This document shows, piece after piece, positions 26,601 through 35,020 of a stretch of 64,000 nucleotides of DNA (position 1 is its first letter; each line of letters opens with the position of its first letter). The translations under genes were made by a program, and so were the position numbers. The DNA comes from Arthrobacter sp. ISL-85 (GTDB lineage: Bacteria > Actinomycetota > Actinomycetes > Actinomycetales > Micrococcaceae). Below the pieces are notes generated by a model. The model was not told the DNA's origin. It was given only the letters and a program-made list of their open reading frames with translations, and did no database searches. The DNA is taken from positions 124,001-188,000 of the forward strand of contig NZ_JAGGPQ010000011.1 in NCBI RefSeq assembly GCF_018613675.1, read 5' to 3'.

Positions 26601-27692
26601 TTGGGGGTTCGTTTGGCCGGGAAACTTTTGCGCGATGTCCTCGAGCCGCGCAGCAATTCGCTCAACGCCGTCCGCCTGCTCTTCGCCACGGCGGTTATCG
26701 TTTCTCACGCTTGGGCAGTTGGTGAGTTCGGAGTAGAGCCATCTGCCGGCGGGACTACTGCCGGGGTCTGGGCAGTGCTTGGATTCTTCGGTATCTCCGG
26801 GTTCCTGATCACGCGTAGCCGCCTTTCCGGCCAGACCTCGTTCAGGTACTACCGTGCCCGGTTCCTCCGCATCTTCCCCGGCTTTATCGTATGCATCGCT
26901 GTGGTCGGGTTCGTATTCGCGCCGCTGTCGATTCTCCTGGACCATGAGGGAAGCTGGAGTTTCGGGAGCGCCCTCCAGTATGTTGCAAGCAACGCTGCCC
27001 TATATCCGCCCCACTTCTCGCAAAAAGGCGTCGCCGGGACACTGGAGCATGTCGCCTATCCGATCATGTGGAATGGATCGCTGTGGACCTTGTTCTGGGA
27101 GGCTGCCTGCTACATGGCGGTCGGCGTCGCGGCGTCTATCCTGCCGCGCAAGGCTCTGCCGCCGGCTGCCCTGGTGCTTTTCGTCGCCTGTACGGCGCTG
27201 CGGCTGCTGTGTGATGCCGATGCGATTAGTGTCCCGATGCAAGCTACGCGGGTTCTCTCGCTGATCATCGCCTTCACTGCCGGCGCCACGTTGTTCCTAT
27301 ACCAAGACCACATTCGAGTGTCCTTCCTGGCAGTGGCGGGGGCCTTGGCTGTGCTCGCAATCTCGATCCCACTGGGAATGGTTCAGTCCCTTGGGTCGCT
27401 TCCCTTCGTCTATCTGGTGATGGTAGCGGGCTGCTTGCTCCCTCTGACGCGGATCGGGTCCAAGTACGACATCTCCTATGGCATGTACATCTATGCGTGG
27501 CCTGTACAGCAGTTCGTCATGCTGACCCTTGGGGCTTCAGCTTCGTTGCCTATGGTCATCGTTCTCAGCGTGTTGTGCACTGTCCCCTTGGCATTCTTGA
27601 GCTTCGTCCTAGTTGAGAGGCCCGCGCAGGCATGGGGTAAGGGGCTCACGGAAAAGCCTGCACGCCCCACCCCAGAGCCATCTATCCTGTGA
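26601..27692 (+). CDS. Acyltransferase-3 (OafA/YrhL-type) membrane protein
   Basis: A 363-residue protein with about ten membrane helices. It opens SNSLNAVRLLFATAVIVSHAW, matching the N-terminal R..A...V...H signature of acyltransferase-3 proteins, and contains FFGISGFLITRS and YRARFLRIFPGF. These enzymes O-acetylate extracellular sugars. The frame starts with TTG at 26601 and I see no good ribosome-binding site, so the start is unsure. Lying in the left-end cassette of a prophage, it may modify host surface glycans. Confidence 0.82.
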   Translation: MGVRLAGKLLRDVLEPRSNSLNAVRLLFATAVIVSHAWAVGEFGVEPSAGGTTAGVWAVLGFFGISGFLITRSRLSGQTSFRYYRARFLRIFPGFIVCIAVVGFVFAPLSILLDHEGSWSFGSALQYVASNAALYPPHFSQKGVAGTLEHVAYPIMWNGSLWTLFWEAACYMAVGVAASILPRKALPPAALVLFVACTALRLLCDADAISVPMQATRVLSLIIAFTAGATLFLYQDHIRVSFLAVAGALAVLAISIPLGMVQSLGSLPFVYLVMVAGCLLPLTRIGSKYDISYGMYIYAWPVQQFVMLTLGASASLPMVIVLSVLCTVPLAFLSFVLVERPAQAWGKGLTEKPARPTPEPSIL

Positions 27693-27759
27693 GCATCAGC
27701 AGGTCGGCGCATGCTATGAGGAGTGCGCCGAGCGCGTCATGGCCGACCGCTGGTAACCC

Positions 27760-27779
27760 TTGTGACTCGTGAGTCACAA
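27760..27779. promoter_or_regulatory. Perfect 9-bp inverted repeat upstream of the second acyltransferase
   Basis: TTGTGACTC-GT-GAGTCACAA, a perfect palindrome with a 2-bp centre, 24 bp before the ATG at 27804. The symmetry and position suggest an operator for a dimeric regulator; there is no T-run to make it a terminator. Confidence 0.55.
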
Positions 27780-27803
27780 TGTGCTCGTGCTACCGTCCGG
27801 GGC

Positions 27804-28820
27804 ATGGGGGAGACCGTACTAACGCCAGCAAGCGGCAAGCACCTAGGCTGGATGGACACACTTCGTGGCTTAGCGGTGTTCTTGGTCATATTCGAACACG
27901 CGATACTCCTCACGCCAGTTCCACTACCGGAATGGCTAGTGCATGCGAGTAACGTCTTCGCGCCGTTCCGCATCCCGGCCTTGATGTTCCTGTCCGGGAT
28001 GCTCTTGCCGAAGTCGCTCGAGAAGCCTGGGGGGGTTTACCTGCGGGGTAAGTGCTCACGAATTGTCTGGCCATATCTGATCTGGTCAGTCATGATTTGG
28101 GGCCTGGCGAATTGGGGCGATGACCGGCCGAACCTGTTCGGTGAGTTGTTTGTCAACCCGACCACTACACCGATGTGGTTCCTGGCGTATCTCGCCGTTT
28201 ACTACGCGGTTGGCCTGTTCCTCAACGGCTGGCGTGGGCTGGCCGCGATCGTTCCATCGATGCTGGCGTCAGCGGTTATTGGGGATAACAATGGTGGCCG
28301 ATTCTTCTACTTGCTCGCATTCTTCCTGCTAGGTGATTGCATCAGCCGGAACGCGGACAAGGTGTTTCCCTTGATTTTGCGGAGAGAGGTAAGAATCCTT
28401 GCCGCGATGGTAGCGGTTGGCCTTGCCACGGCATCGGCATTCGGTGTGCACGTCAAGTACATTCCGCTCTACTCCATTCCCGTGTTCGTTAGTATCGCCG
28501 CCATCATCCCGCTAGTGGAAAGGCTAAGCCGATCGAAAGTCGGCAAGGCCATCGGTGGCTACGGGCAGCACACGATCATTTTTTACGTGCTTCACTGGCC
28601 GGTGATGGTCTACGCATGGAACCTGCTCGCAAAGCTCGGCGTCAGCAACGGCTTGGTGCTCGCGGCTGGAAACCTGGCGGCCGGCTTGGCGGCCGGGTAC
28701 ATAGCACTTGCCTTGGTTCGCAGATATCCTCGATTGGCAATCCTGTTCAGGTTCGACCTTCAGCTCAGACAGGTTGCTGCTGGTAAGGTCAGGGCCCATG
28801 GGGAATCTACTTCCAATTGA
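27804..28820 (+). CDS. Acyltransferase-3 membrane protein, second copy type
   Basis: A 338-residue polytopic protein from the ATG at 27804; the longer frame upstream crosses a palindrome and is rejected. It starts LGWMDTLRGLAVFLVIFEHA, the R-G-x-A-x(n)-H signature, and has FRIPALMFLSGMLLPKSL and late HWPVMVYAWNLL. It differs much from the gene just upstream, so it is not a recent duplicate. It likely O-acetylates a surface polymer. Two such genes together suggest lysogenic conversion. Confidence 0.82.
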   Translation: MGETVLTPASGKHLGWMDTLRGLAVFLVIFEHAILLTPVPLPEWLVHASNVFAPFRIPALMFLSGMLLPKSLEKPGGVYLRGKCSRIVWPYLIWSVMIWGLANWGDDRPNLFGELFVNPTTTPMWFLAYLAVYYAVGLFLNGWRGLAAIVPSMLASAVIGDNNGGRFFYLLAFFLLGDCISRNADKVFPLILRREVRILAAMVAVGLATASAFGVHVKYIPLYSIPVFVSIAAIIPLVERLSRSKVGKAIGGYGQHTIIFYVLHWPVMVYAWNLLAKLGVSNGLVLAAGNLAAGLAAGYIALALVRRYPRLAILFRFDLQLRQVAAGKVRAHGESTSN

Positions 28821-29022
28821 CCGCCTGAAACTTGCTTGGTTGCGGGCTAAGCACGGCACCCCGGCAGGTGAAGCCGCCCAGTGCCAATACGGGGCGGCCG
28901 CCGACAGCATGGCCCTACGATGCGACGTGATCGTGGAACCATACTGCGGCTACCGTGAGCATGGCATGGTCTTCTGCACAGACGGGCACGCAGCCGAAGA
29001 CCAGGAAACGTACATCATGTGA
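28798..29022 (+). CDS. Small Cys-rich prophage protein
   Basis: A 74-residue protein from the ATG at 28798, overlapping the acyltransferase end by 23 bp with AAGGTCAGGG upstream. Four Cys residues (CQYG, RCDV, YCGY, FCTD) and a GEAAQCQYG segment hint at a metal site. It contains no membrane helix. Function unknown; it is part of the rightward left-end cassette. Confidence 0.5.
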   Translation: MGNLLPIDRLKLAWLRAKHGTPAGEAAQCQYGAAADSMALRCDVIVEPYCGYREHGMVFCTDGHAAEDQETYIM

Positions 29023-29050
29023 CGACTCACCTTGCCCATATGATGGGGGC

Positions 29051-29284
29051 ATGACTTTTGGGGGAAATATCAAGCAGCGCGTTGCCTTTTGGGCTGCGGT
29101 CGCGTCTTTCATCGCCGCCGTGCTAGGCGCAGTCGAGTACACGACAACCGGAGCTGACGGGTACAAGGCGCTGGCTGTGGGCGCGTTCATGCTCGGCATC
29201 ATCTTCTTCGCCGGGGTTTGGGCTCTTGGACTAACCAAGCCAGTAGACCCCAGCGAAGAAGAATGGATGAACTCGATCCGCTAA
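29051..29284 (+). CDS. Small two-helix membrane protein
   Basis: A 77-residue protein from the ATG at 29051 with GGGGG just upstream. It has two hydrophobic helices (VAFWAAVASFIAAVLGAV and ALAVGAFMLGIIFFAGVWAL) and an acidic C-terminus (DPSEEEW). It is the last rightward gene of the left-end cassette and overlaps the end of the SGNH tail gene by 4 bp. Prophage exclusion proteins often look like this, but so do many others. Confidence 0.55.
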   Translation: MTFGGNIKQRVAFWAAVASFIAAVLGAVEYTTTGADGYKALAVGAFMLGIIFFAGVWALGLTKPVDPSEEEWMNSIR

Positions 29285-30660
29285 ACAGCGGCCTTCAGGA
29301 TCGGTGCCAGTCCGATAGCCAGGCGCTGCGCTATGTGTCGGAATCCGATGGGGTAGGACGGGTGGGTAGCGTCCCCACACCTGTTGTAGTCTGCTGAGCC
29401 GTCGCGCTTTTGGGCCGTTATCTGCAACGTTACGCCGGACGCCGAGGCCGTAGCGGCGGCGGAAAGTGTGCAGCTCGTGCCACTTGCAAACGCGGTCATA
29501 TAGGCCAGTGGCGGAATGCCGGCGCCCCTAATTGTCTTGCCGATGTCACCGGCCCCGAAGTTGGCTGTTGCACTGGTGAGGGTTGTTGACCCGCTGGTTG
29601 TTACCCCATCCGTTACCTGGCGGTATCCGTCACAGCCGGTGCCAGTGTTCATGGTGTGTACGTCCAGGAACGGGACGCCCAGCGCGGTCCATGCGGTCTG
29701 CTCGGTTGTCGTGAGGGTGTCCATGCCCGCGCTCGTTGCAGCGGCTAGAAGCGGTGAGGTGGCAATGATGTACGTGTTTGGCAGGGCGGCTTTCACCGCA
29801 GCGTACAGGGCGTTTATTTCGTCCGTGATCTGCTGGCTGGTGTAGCCGGAATCGTTGATGGTTCCTTGGAAGATCAGCACGTCCGGCGCGTAGGGTGCAA
29901 TGTCAGCGGCGAACCTGCCCCGGTAGGTTGGCTGGGTGCTGTTGTTAGTGGCAAGGTAGCCGGTTCCGCCGATGCTGCGGGGCCACAGGTCCTTGAGGTT
30001 CAGCATTTCGGCCAGCGTGTAGTAGTAGCCGGGAGTGTAAGACGGCGCGTAGGCGACGTTATCGAAAGCCTGCCCGTTGCCGAATGAATCCCCAACGATC
30101 ATCACGCGCAGCGGGGAAGGGTCCAAGGGTGCAAAGAGCAGGTCCATGGGCTGTTTCATGATGCCGCCGAAGCCCATCCGGTCAAGTTCGATCCGGACGT
30201 CATAGGTTCCCCGGACACCCATGTCTACCTTGATGAGCCGGTCGCTGCTGTCCGTGACGGGCTGGGTTTGGAAGTCGGCCGTGAGCGGCTGCCCATTGAT
30301 CCAGATGCGGTACATGCCCTTGTTGGCGTAGGTGCGGAACTCGAACGCCTGCCCCTGGAAGCCGAAGTTCACAGCGAGCCCGCCATGATCGGAGTTGGTA
30401 CCGATGTTCTTGGCGAGGCAGTACCACGCGCCATACGGGGTAACGTCCGAACCGGTGTACACGAACCGCGAATCTGTGCGGTCTGTCAGGGTGGCCAGTG
30501 GGATGGTGGTGGTTCCGTTGGCTCCATAGGTGACCGTGCCCAGCGATGCGTTGCCAGGCAGTGGGTTCCGCAGGCGGGACGGGAGCGCTTTGAATGATGG
30601 TGCTGTGCGTCGTACTGCGCCAATCGCTGTCGGGGTTACTGGTGCGTCAAGGATGCCCAT
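29281..30660 (-). CDS. SGNH-hydrolase tail fibre/spike protein
   Basis: A 459-residue protein from the ATG at 30660. After a beta-rich N-terminal region, the centre carries SGNH/GDSL blocks: VMIVGDSFGNG (nucleophile Ser), FQGTINDS (block III-like Asn) and GDATHPS (Asp and His). Such domains in phage tails deacetylate cell-surface polysaccharide during adsorption. It is the last of the leftward tail genes, the usual place for receptor-binding proteins. A short insertion-like segment TTSGSTTLTSATANFGAGD lies inside the hydrolase domain. Confidence 0.78.
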   Translation of the reverse strand: MGILDAPVTPTAIGAVRRTAPSFKALPSRLRNPLPGNASLGTVTYGANGTTTIPLATLTDRTDSRFVYTGSDVTPYGAWYCLAKNIGTNSDHGGLAVNFGFQGQAFEFRTYANKGMYRIWINGQPLTADFQTQPVTDSSDRLIKVDMGVRGTYDVRIELDRMGFGGIMKQPMDLLFAPLDPSPLRVMIVGDSFGNGQAFDNVAYAPSYTPGYYYTLAEMLNLKDLWPRSIGGTGYLATNNSTQPTYRGRFAADIAPYAPDVLIFQGTINDSGYTSQQITDEINALYAAVKAALPNTYIIATSPLLAAATSAGMDTLTTTEQTAWTALGVPFLDVHTMNTGTGCDGYRQVTDGVTTSGSTTLTSATANFGAGDIGKTIRGAGIPPLAYMTAFASGTSCTLSAAATASASGVTLQITAQKRDGSADYNRCGDATHPSYPIGFRHIAQRLAIGLAPILKAAV

Positions 30661-30662
30661 AG

Positions 30663-31028
30663 TTAGCTCACCACAATCTGGGGTACGTTGGTCGCCGCGC
30701 CAGCAGCGTTCCGGGTAATGGCAGGCTGCGTGAAGGTCTTGATGACCGGCGAGCCGTAGGTGATGTTGTAGGCGAGGACAGCATTGTTCGCGTCCCGGCT
30801 GGTGATGGTCATGGTCCCCGGCTTGCCGTCCGGCCACACCACAGCGGCACTTGTGATCAGGTTGTTCGCGTCCACAGTAACCGCCCCGGCAATGATCGAA
30901 TCAGGATTCTTGGCGAGGTTCGCGTAGTTGGCATAAGTGGCAGTTAGTGCCACCGAGGATGGGCTCGTCGGGTCGGACAGCTCCCGCTTCAGAACGTCCC
31001 TGGGGGACAGGTCAAGGAATCCACTCAT
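30663..31028 (-). CDS. Small tail-associated protein, paralogue of next gene
   Basis: A 121-residue protein with AAGGAG upstream of the ATG at 31028. The second half (AGAVTVDANNLITSAAVVWPDG, ending QPAITRNAAGAATN) aligns with the C-terminal half of the neighbouring 119-residue protein, so they share a duplicated beta-rich domain. The N-terminus SGFLDLSPRDVLKREL differs. Position between fibre genes suggests a fibre adaptor or decoration protein. Confidence 0.6.
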   Translation of the reverse strand: MSGFLDLSPRDVLKRELSDPTSPSSVALTATYANYANLAKNPDSIIAGAVTVDANNLITSAAVVWPDGKPGTMTITSRDANNAVLAYNITYGSPVIKTFTQPAITRNAAGAATNVPQIVVS

Positions 31029-31036
31029 GATGCTCC

Positions 31037-31396
31037 TTAGGCGATCGTGCGGGCTGGCTGGTTGGTGATCCGGCCGGCGGCGTCACGGGTGACGGCAGGC
31101 TGGGTGACGGTCAGGGTGGTGGCACCGGCGTAGGTCACCGTGAAGGCATCCACCGAGCCGGGGAACGTGGTAGACGGGGTCCCGGAGTAGACCCCGGCGG
31201 TCCCGTCCGGCCACAGCAGGGACGCTGACGTGGCCACGCCGTTGGCGTCCCTGGTCACCGACCCGGAGAACAGCAGTGACGGGTCAGCGGCGAGCGCCAG
31301 CAGCGCTGCGCCGATGTCGTCCTCAAGGTGGTTGAGGTTGACATCGTTCAGCGGCGTGCCGCCCAGGATGCCGTTCTTCCAGGTACGTTTGCGCAT
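31037..31396 (-). CDS. Small tail-associated protein
   Basis: A 119-residue protein from the ATG at 31396, preceded by AGGAG. The N-terminus MRKRTWKNGILGGTPLNDVN resembles the start of fibre-linker proteins in actinophages. The C-terminal domain (SGSVTRDANGVATSASLLW, QPAVTRDAAGRITNQPA) is repeated in the next gene downstream. Likely part of the baseplate-fibre connection. Confidence 0.6.
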   Translation of the reverse strand: MRKRTWKNGILGGTPLNDVNLNHLEDDIGAALLALAADPSLLFSGSVTRDANGVATSASLLWPDGTAGVYSGTPSTTFPGSVDAFTVTYAGATTLTVTQPAVTRDAAGRITNQPARTIA

Positions 31397-31400
31397 CGGT

Positions 31401-32390
31401 TTACTCCTGAATCGTGTAGGGCAGCGGGGGGGGCTCGACCGTGGGAGCACCGGGGGCGGGGACATTGTCGGTGGGGGCTGGTGCCGGCAGCAGCGGCCGG
31501 CCTTCCAGGGCGCGGAGCCGGTTTTCGTGGTCGAGCAGGACGTCCTGGTGGGCGACGGTGAGCAGCTCGTAGCGGACGGAGTCGATCTTCCCGTCGAACC
31601 AGGTCAGCAGCTCCGGGACATGTTCGGCCACCTGCTCGGCGATCAGGCCGTACTCGTTCTTCCGGCCCGGGATTTCCTGGACCGGGCCCTCGGCCGGCTG
31701 CCCGTCCGGGGTGAGGACCGGCGGGTAGGTTGGCTTCTTGTCGTAGAGCACGGGCCGGAGCGCCAGGACGCGGGCCGGGTCCATGGAATGCGCCCGGACG
31801 TTCTGCTTGTACTGGATGGAGGAGACGTTCCGGCCGAACTTGAACCCGCCGTTGTTGCCGACGTAGACGGCGTAGTACTCGGTGCCGCCGACGTTGTTCG
31901 TCCAGCCGTACTGGGAGCCGTCCGACTGCCCGGCGTGGGTGGCCTCGGTGGCGGTGGCCGCTGCGGTGGCGTTGGCCACCGCCGAGGTCACCAGCGGGGC
32001 GAAGTCCGTTGGCTTGCCGGAGACGGTGTCCCAGGTGGTGGCCTGCGCGCCGACCTGCACCCAGGTGGGCCCGACGAGGACTTCCACGCCGAACGCGCCC
32101 GGGTTGGTTTCGATCAGCGCGCCGAACCGGGCCACGGCGCTGGTTCCGGCGGAGTCATAGGCGACGAATGTGCCGGTGGCGGGGTCCACGCTGACGCCGA
32201 GGGTCCCGTCCTCGCGCTTGAACTGCATCTGGCCGTTGACCAGGACGCCGTTTGGGATGACGCCGATTCCGGCTGTGGCGAGGATGTTCGCGGCGCTGAA
32301 CTGCTGGACGCTGCGCTCCAGCTCCTGCACCCTGCGCTGCAGCGCGTCCTCACCCGGGAACTGCGAGCCGGGAAGCCCTGGCTGGTCCAT
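31401..32390 (-). CDS. Tail fibre with C-terminal S74 chaperone domain
   Basis: A 329-residue protein. A coiled-coil start (ALQRRVQELERSVQQF) for trimerisation is followed by a beta-rich body. The C-terminal domain has SSIQYKQNVRAHSMDPARVL, EYGLIAEQVAEHVPELL and a closing coiled coil HENRLRALE, as in Peptidase_S74/endosialidase-type intramolecular chaperones that cleave themselves after trimer folding. The usual SD.RLK.N motif reads SSIQYKQN, so autocleavage is plausible but not certain. A Pro-rich tail ends the protein. Confidence 0.82.
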   Translation of the reverse strand: MDQPGLPGSQFPGEDALQRRVQELERSVQQFSAANILATAGIGVIPNGVLVNGQMQFKREDGTLGVSVDPATGTFVAYDSAGTSAVARFGALIETNPGAFGVEVLVGPTWVQVGAQATTWDTVSGKPTDFAPLVTSAVANATAAATATEATHAGQSDGSQYGWTNNVGGTEYYAVYVGNNGGFKFGRNVSSIQYKQNVRAHSMDPARVLALRPVLYDKKPTYPPVLTPDGQPAEGPVQEIPGRKNEYGLIAEQVAEHVPELLTWFDGKIDSVRYELLTVAHQDVLLDHENRLRALEGRPLLPAPAPTDNVPAPGAPTVEPPPLPYTIQE

Positions 32391-33491
32391 CTAGTCGATC
32401 CCCTCAATGTCGCTCACGTCGATCAGCGGCGTGATGGTGGTGTCAGTGATCTCCGCGCCGACTACCCGGGCCGTCCCGGTCAGCCCGTCCGGCCATGCAG
32501 GTGCCGTCAGGTCAAAGCCGATGTCATCGCCCAGGAACCAATCCGTGCCCAGCCGCGGCGCTTCCTGCCGGTTCGCGGTGATGGCGAGCGCGAGCGTCCC
32601 GTTTTTCATGGCGGCCAGGGCGCGCTGGGCGTGGGCGGTGAGCGTGTTCACGTCCGTGATGGACGTTGAGGGGGTCCAGCGGTACTCGAAGCGTGGGCTG
32701 GGGTCGGTGGTGTCCACCTGGTGGGGTGACTGCGGCCGGGCACCGTCCACGCCGGAGGACACGGCCATGACGTCGTTGGCGCCCTCGGACGAGTCGTAGC
32801 CCTCGGTGAGCTCGGCCGAGTCCACAGCTCCGGGCAGGTAGAACTGGGCTGCCGGGTTCAGGCCGTCCGGGGGTGGGGAGCCCAGCCGGTCACCGACGTG
32901 GGCGACCAGGCCCAGGGTCTGGCTGTCCACCCATTCCCAGCTCACGGTCCATTCCGGGCCGCCGACGACCCCGGAGAGGTCGCGGAGGACGCTGTAGAGC
33001 GTCTTGTCCGAAGCATCGGTGTAGGCCCGGGTCCGGGGAGTGCCGTCACCACCGTGGATCTCCACGCGGATGGGGATGCCGCGCTTCGTGGCGGTTGTCG
33101 CGGCGTACTTCTCGATGAGGTCTTTGATGATCAGGTTTTGCGGGATGTTGTTGTAGTTCTCGTCCCCGACAAATACCCGATCGAAATATCCCTCGGCCGT
33201 GACCAGGGAGAGTTCGACATCTGGGCCGGCGTTGGTGACCCTCTTGGTCACCATGCCTCCCCAGATAGGCACTTCCGTGCCGTCCTTGAGGATGTCCAGG
33301 GCCACAAGGAACACCGACCGCTTCCGGGTTGCTTGCCGCCAGTTCGTCGGCGCGGTATCCAGCGGTAGCTTGGCCGTCTGGGACTCGTAGCGCATCAGCG
33401 TCTGCTTCAGCGCCGCGTCCACCCGCAGGTCGGTGAGGTCAGTGATGACGCTCCCGTTGTTCGCATTGACCGAGGTCCACGAGAGCGTCAC
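32391..33491 (-). CDS. Minor tail / baseplate hub protein
   Basis: A 366-residue protein from a GTG at 33491 with AGGAGG upstream. It resembles the siphovirus Gp37-like minor tail proteins that follow the distal tail protein: an N-terminal beta domain with WRQATRKRSVFLVALDIL and IWGGMVTKR, the middle NLIIKDLIEKYA, and a C-terminal half with TAHAQRALAAMKNG and GDDIGFDL. It probably forms part of the tail tip. The exact counterpart is uncertain. Confidence 0.65.
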   Translation of the reverse strand: MTLSWTSVNANNGSVITDLTDLRVDAALKQTLMRYESQTAKLPLDTAPTNWRQATRKRSVFLVALDILKDGTEVPIWGGMVTKRVTNAGPDVELSLVTAEGYFDRVFVGDENYNNIPQNLIIKDLIEKYAATTATKRGIPIRVEIHGGDGTPRTRAYTDASDKTLYSVLRDLSGVVGGPEWTVSWEWVDSQTLGLVAHVGDRLGSPPPDGLNPAAQFYLPGAVDSAELTEGYDSSEGANDVMAVSSGVDGARPQSPHQVDTTDPSPRFEYRWTPSTSITDVNTLTAHAQRALAAMKNGTLALAITANRQEAPRLGTDWFLGDDIGFDLTAPAWPDGLTGTARVVGAEITDTTITPLIDVSDIEGID

Positions 33492-33500
33492 TACTGCCTC

Positions 33501-33917
33501 CTAGGGGCTGAGCTGGTTGAGCCGGTTTGCCACCTGCTCAGCGGTTGCCTGCGGATCCTCCGCGGCATGAATGGTGATGTTGTTGACTACAGGTGCGGCT
33601 GCCGAATGCTTGGGCCCGTCGTCAATCGCACCCGCGGCCGGGGTCAGGGAGTAAACCGGCGTTTTTGCGGAACCCAGGACGGCCTGCACCAGCCACACCG
33701 GGATGCGCGGTTGGAGCCACCGCCACAGGGCGTACCAAGCGGCGATCACCACCGAGGTGAACACCGCAGTCACGACTGCGGTGACAGGCTCGGAGAGGCC
33801 CAACAGGTAGGCCTGCAAGGGCAGCAGCTGCGGGACCAGCAGGATCAGCCAGGCAATAAACCCGCCCCACAGGGACGGGACAACGGTCCGCAGGATCGCG
33901 GTCAGGAACTGCGTCAT
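33501..33917 (-). CDS. Membrane protein in the lysis region, holin candidate
   Basis: A 138-residue protein whose ATG overlaps the endolysin stop by one base. It has two long hydrophobic helices (FIAWLILLVPQLLPLQAYLL and VVTAVFTSVVIAAWYALWRW), then a soluble C-terminal tail of about 60 residues. Two helices directly after an endolysin gene fit a holin or membrane-tethered lysis protein. Confidence 0.55.
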   Translation of the reverse strand: MTQFLTAILRTVVPSLWGGFIAWLILLVPQLLPLQAYLLGLSEPVTAVVTAVFTSVVIAAWYALWRWLQPRIPVWLVQAVLGSAKTPVYSLTPAAGAIDDGPKHSAAAPVVNNITIHAAEDPQATAEQVANRLNQLSP

Positions 33918-34711
33918 CAGTTGCCCCCTGCCGTGACGGTCACCTTGATGGTGTTCAGCTTGGCAGCGAAGGCGTTGTAGGCGTCCTCGGCGGCCTGGGC
34001 AGCGTCCGGGCCTGGGGCAGCTTTAACGGCGTCCACGATGCCGCGCACAGCGGCAAGGAGAGTTTCGCGGGTAGCAGTGTGCTGGTAGTCGGTGAACCCT
34101 GCCATTGTGGCGAGGCTGGTGGTCTGCCCGTCGTCCTGAGCGGTAATCGGGTCCTTGTGGGGAACTTGGCGGGTCAGAGTGTCCCCGGGGACGTCCCGAA
34201 GCACCTGGTAGGCGTCCCTCTGTTCGATGTCGGGGTTCTTGTAGGACCAAACGGCGCGGGCGATTTCGTCAAGTGATGGCATGTCATCCTCCAAGGGGGT
34301 GATGGATTCGGATTGAGTTTGGATGCTGGATTCCTGCACCACGCGGATGCCGGAAATATCCTCGGACCAGCCGAGGTAGGTAAGTGGGTTTCGCCAGTAG
34401 TACGCGATCAGGTCCTGCAGGCTGGGGTGGTGGTGTGGGACGGCGGAGTCGTCCGAGGTGGAGTAAACACTTCCGTCCGCCATACGGAGAGCAACATGCC
34501 CTGCCGGTTCCGTGGCCAGCTTGAACCAGACCGGAACCGCGCACTCGGCGGGAAAGTCCCAGTCCTGGTGACGGTACTTGGCGTTGTTCCAGCCAGCCGT
34601 AGCTGTTGGCTCCACAGCAGGGGCGCCGAACGTCTGGCGGACGTATTGCAGGCACCAACCGGGCTTGCAGGGGATGTCAGGGTCTGGTTCAACTAGCTGC
34701 TGAAAAACCAT
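33917..34711 (-). CDS. Endolysin (Cys-His peptidoglycan hydrolase)
   Basis: A 264-residue protein with AGGAG before the ATG. The N-terminal 125 residues show a CHAP/NlpC-like arrangement: KPGWCLQYVRQTFG with the likely nucleophilic Cys, and PAGHVALRMADG with the His, followed by NPLTYLGWSEDISG. The rest is a linker and a helical domain that may bind the wall. Actinophage lysins of this type cleave peptide cross-links or amide bonds. It is flanked by three small membrane proteins, forming the lysis cassette. Confidence 0.75.
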   Translation of the reverse strand: MVFQQLVEPDPDIPCKPGWCLQYVRQTFGAPAVEPTATAGWNNAKYRHQDWDFPAECAVPVWFKLATEPAGHVALRMADGSVYSTSDDSAVPHHHPSLQDLIAYYWRNPLTYLGWSEDISGIRVVQESSIQTQSESITPLEDDMPSLDEIARAVWSYKNPDIEQRDAYQVLRDVPGDTLTRQVPHKDPITAQDDGQTTSLATMAGFTDYQHTATRETLLAAVRGIVDAVKAAPGPDAAQAAEDAYNAFAAKLNTIKVTVTAGGN

Positions 34712-34720
34712 TTGTGACTC

Positions 34721-35020
34721 CTAGTCGTAGAGGCCTTCGGGCCATGCGGGTGGTGGTGGCGGGTTGCCGGCGTTGATGTGCTCGCGCAGCTTGTTGATGT
34801 AGTCATCGCGGATCCGCTCGCGCTTCTTCGCCTTGTTCTGCTCGGTTTCAAGGCCCGTGATCCTCGTTGCGTGCCGGGTCAGTTCCTCCTGCAGCTGGTC
34901 GATCAGCGCATTCTCGGGACGTCCTTTGTGCTGGATCTTCGCGACAAGCCAGGCGGCGAGAAGGCTCGCTGCTGGAAGAATCACGTAGGGGCCGATGACT
35001 TCCCAGTTGATCTCAATCAC
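34721..35020 (-). CDS. Single-helix membrane protein with coiled coil
   Basis: A 99-residue protein: one N-terminal helix (GPYVILPAASLLAAWLVAKI), then a charged predicted coiled coil (LIDQLQEELTRHATRITGLE) and a Pro-rich end. It overlaps the next upstream gene by 4 bp. In actinophages this form is common for a second lysis protein or Rz-like factor beside the holin. Confidence 0.6.
   Translation of the reverse strand: MIEINWEVIGPYVILPAASLLAAWLVAKIQHKGRPENALIDQLQEELTRHATRITGLETEQNKAKKRERIRDDYINKLREHINAGNPPPPPAWPEGLYD

Noticed and set aside
31230..32669. A 479-codon plus-strand open frame
   Set aside because: Antisense to the S74 tail fibre and tail hub genes; composition is Gly/Val/Arg/Asp-rich with no domain pattern.
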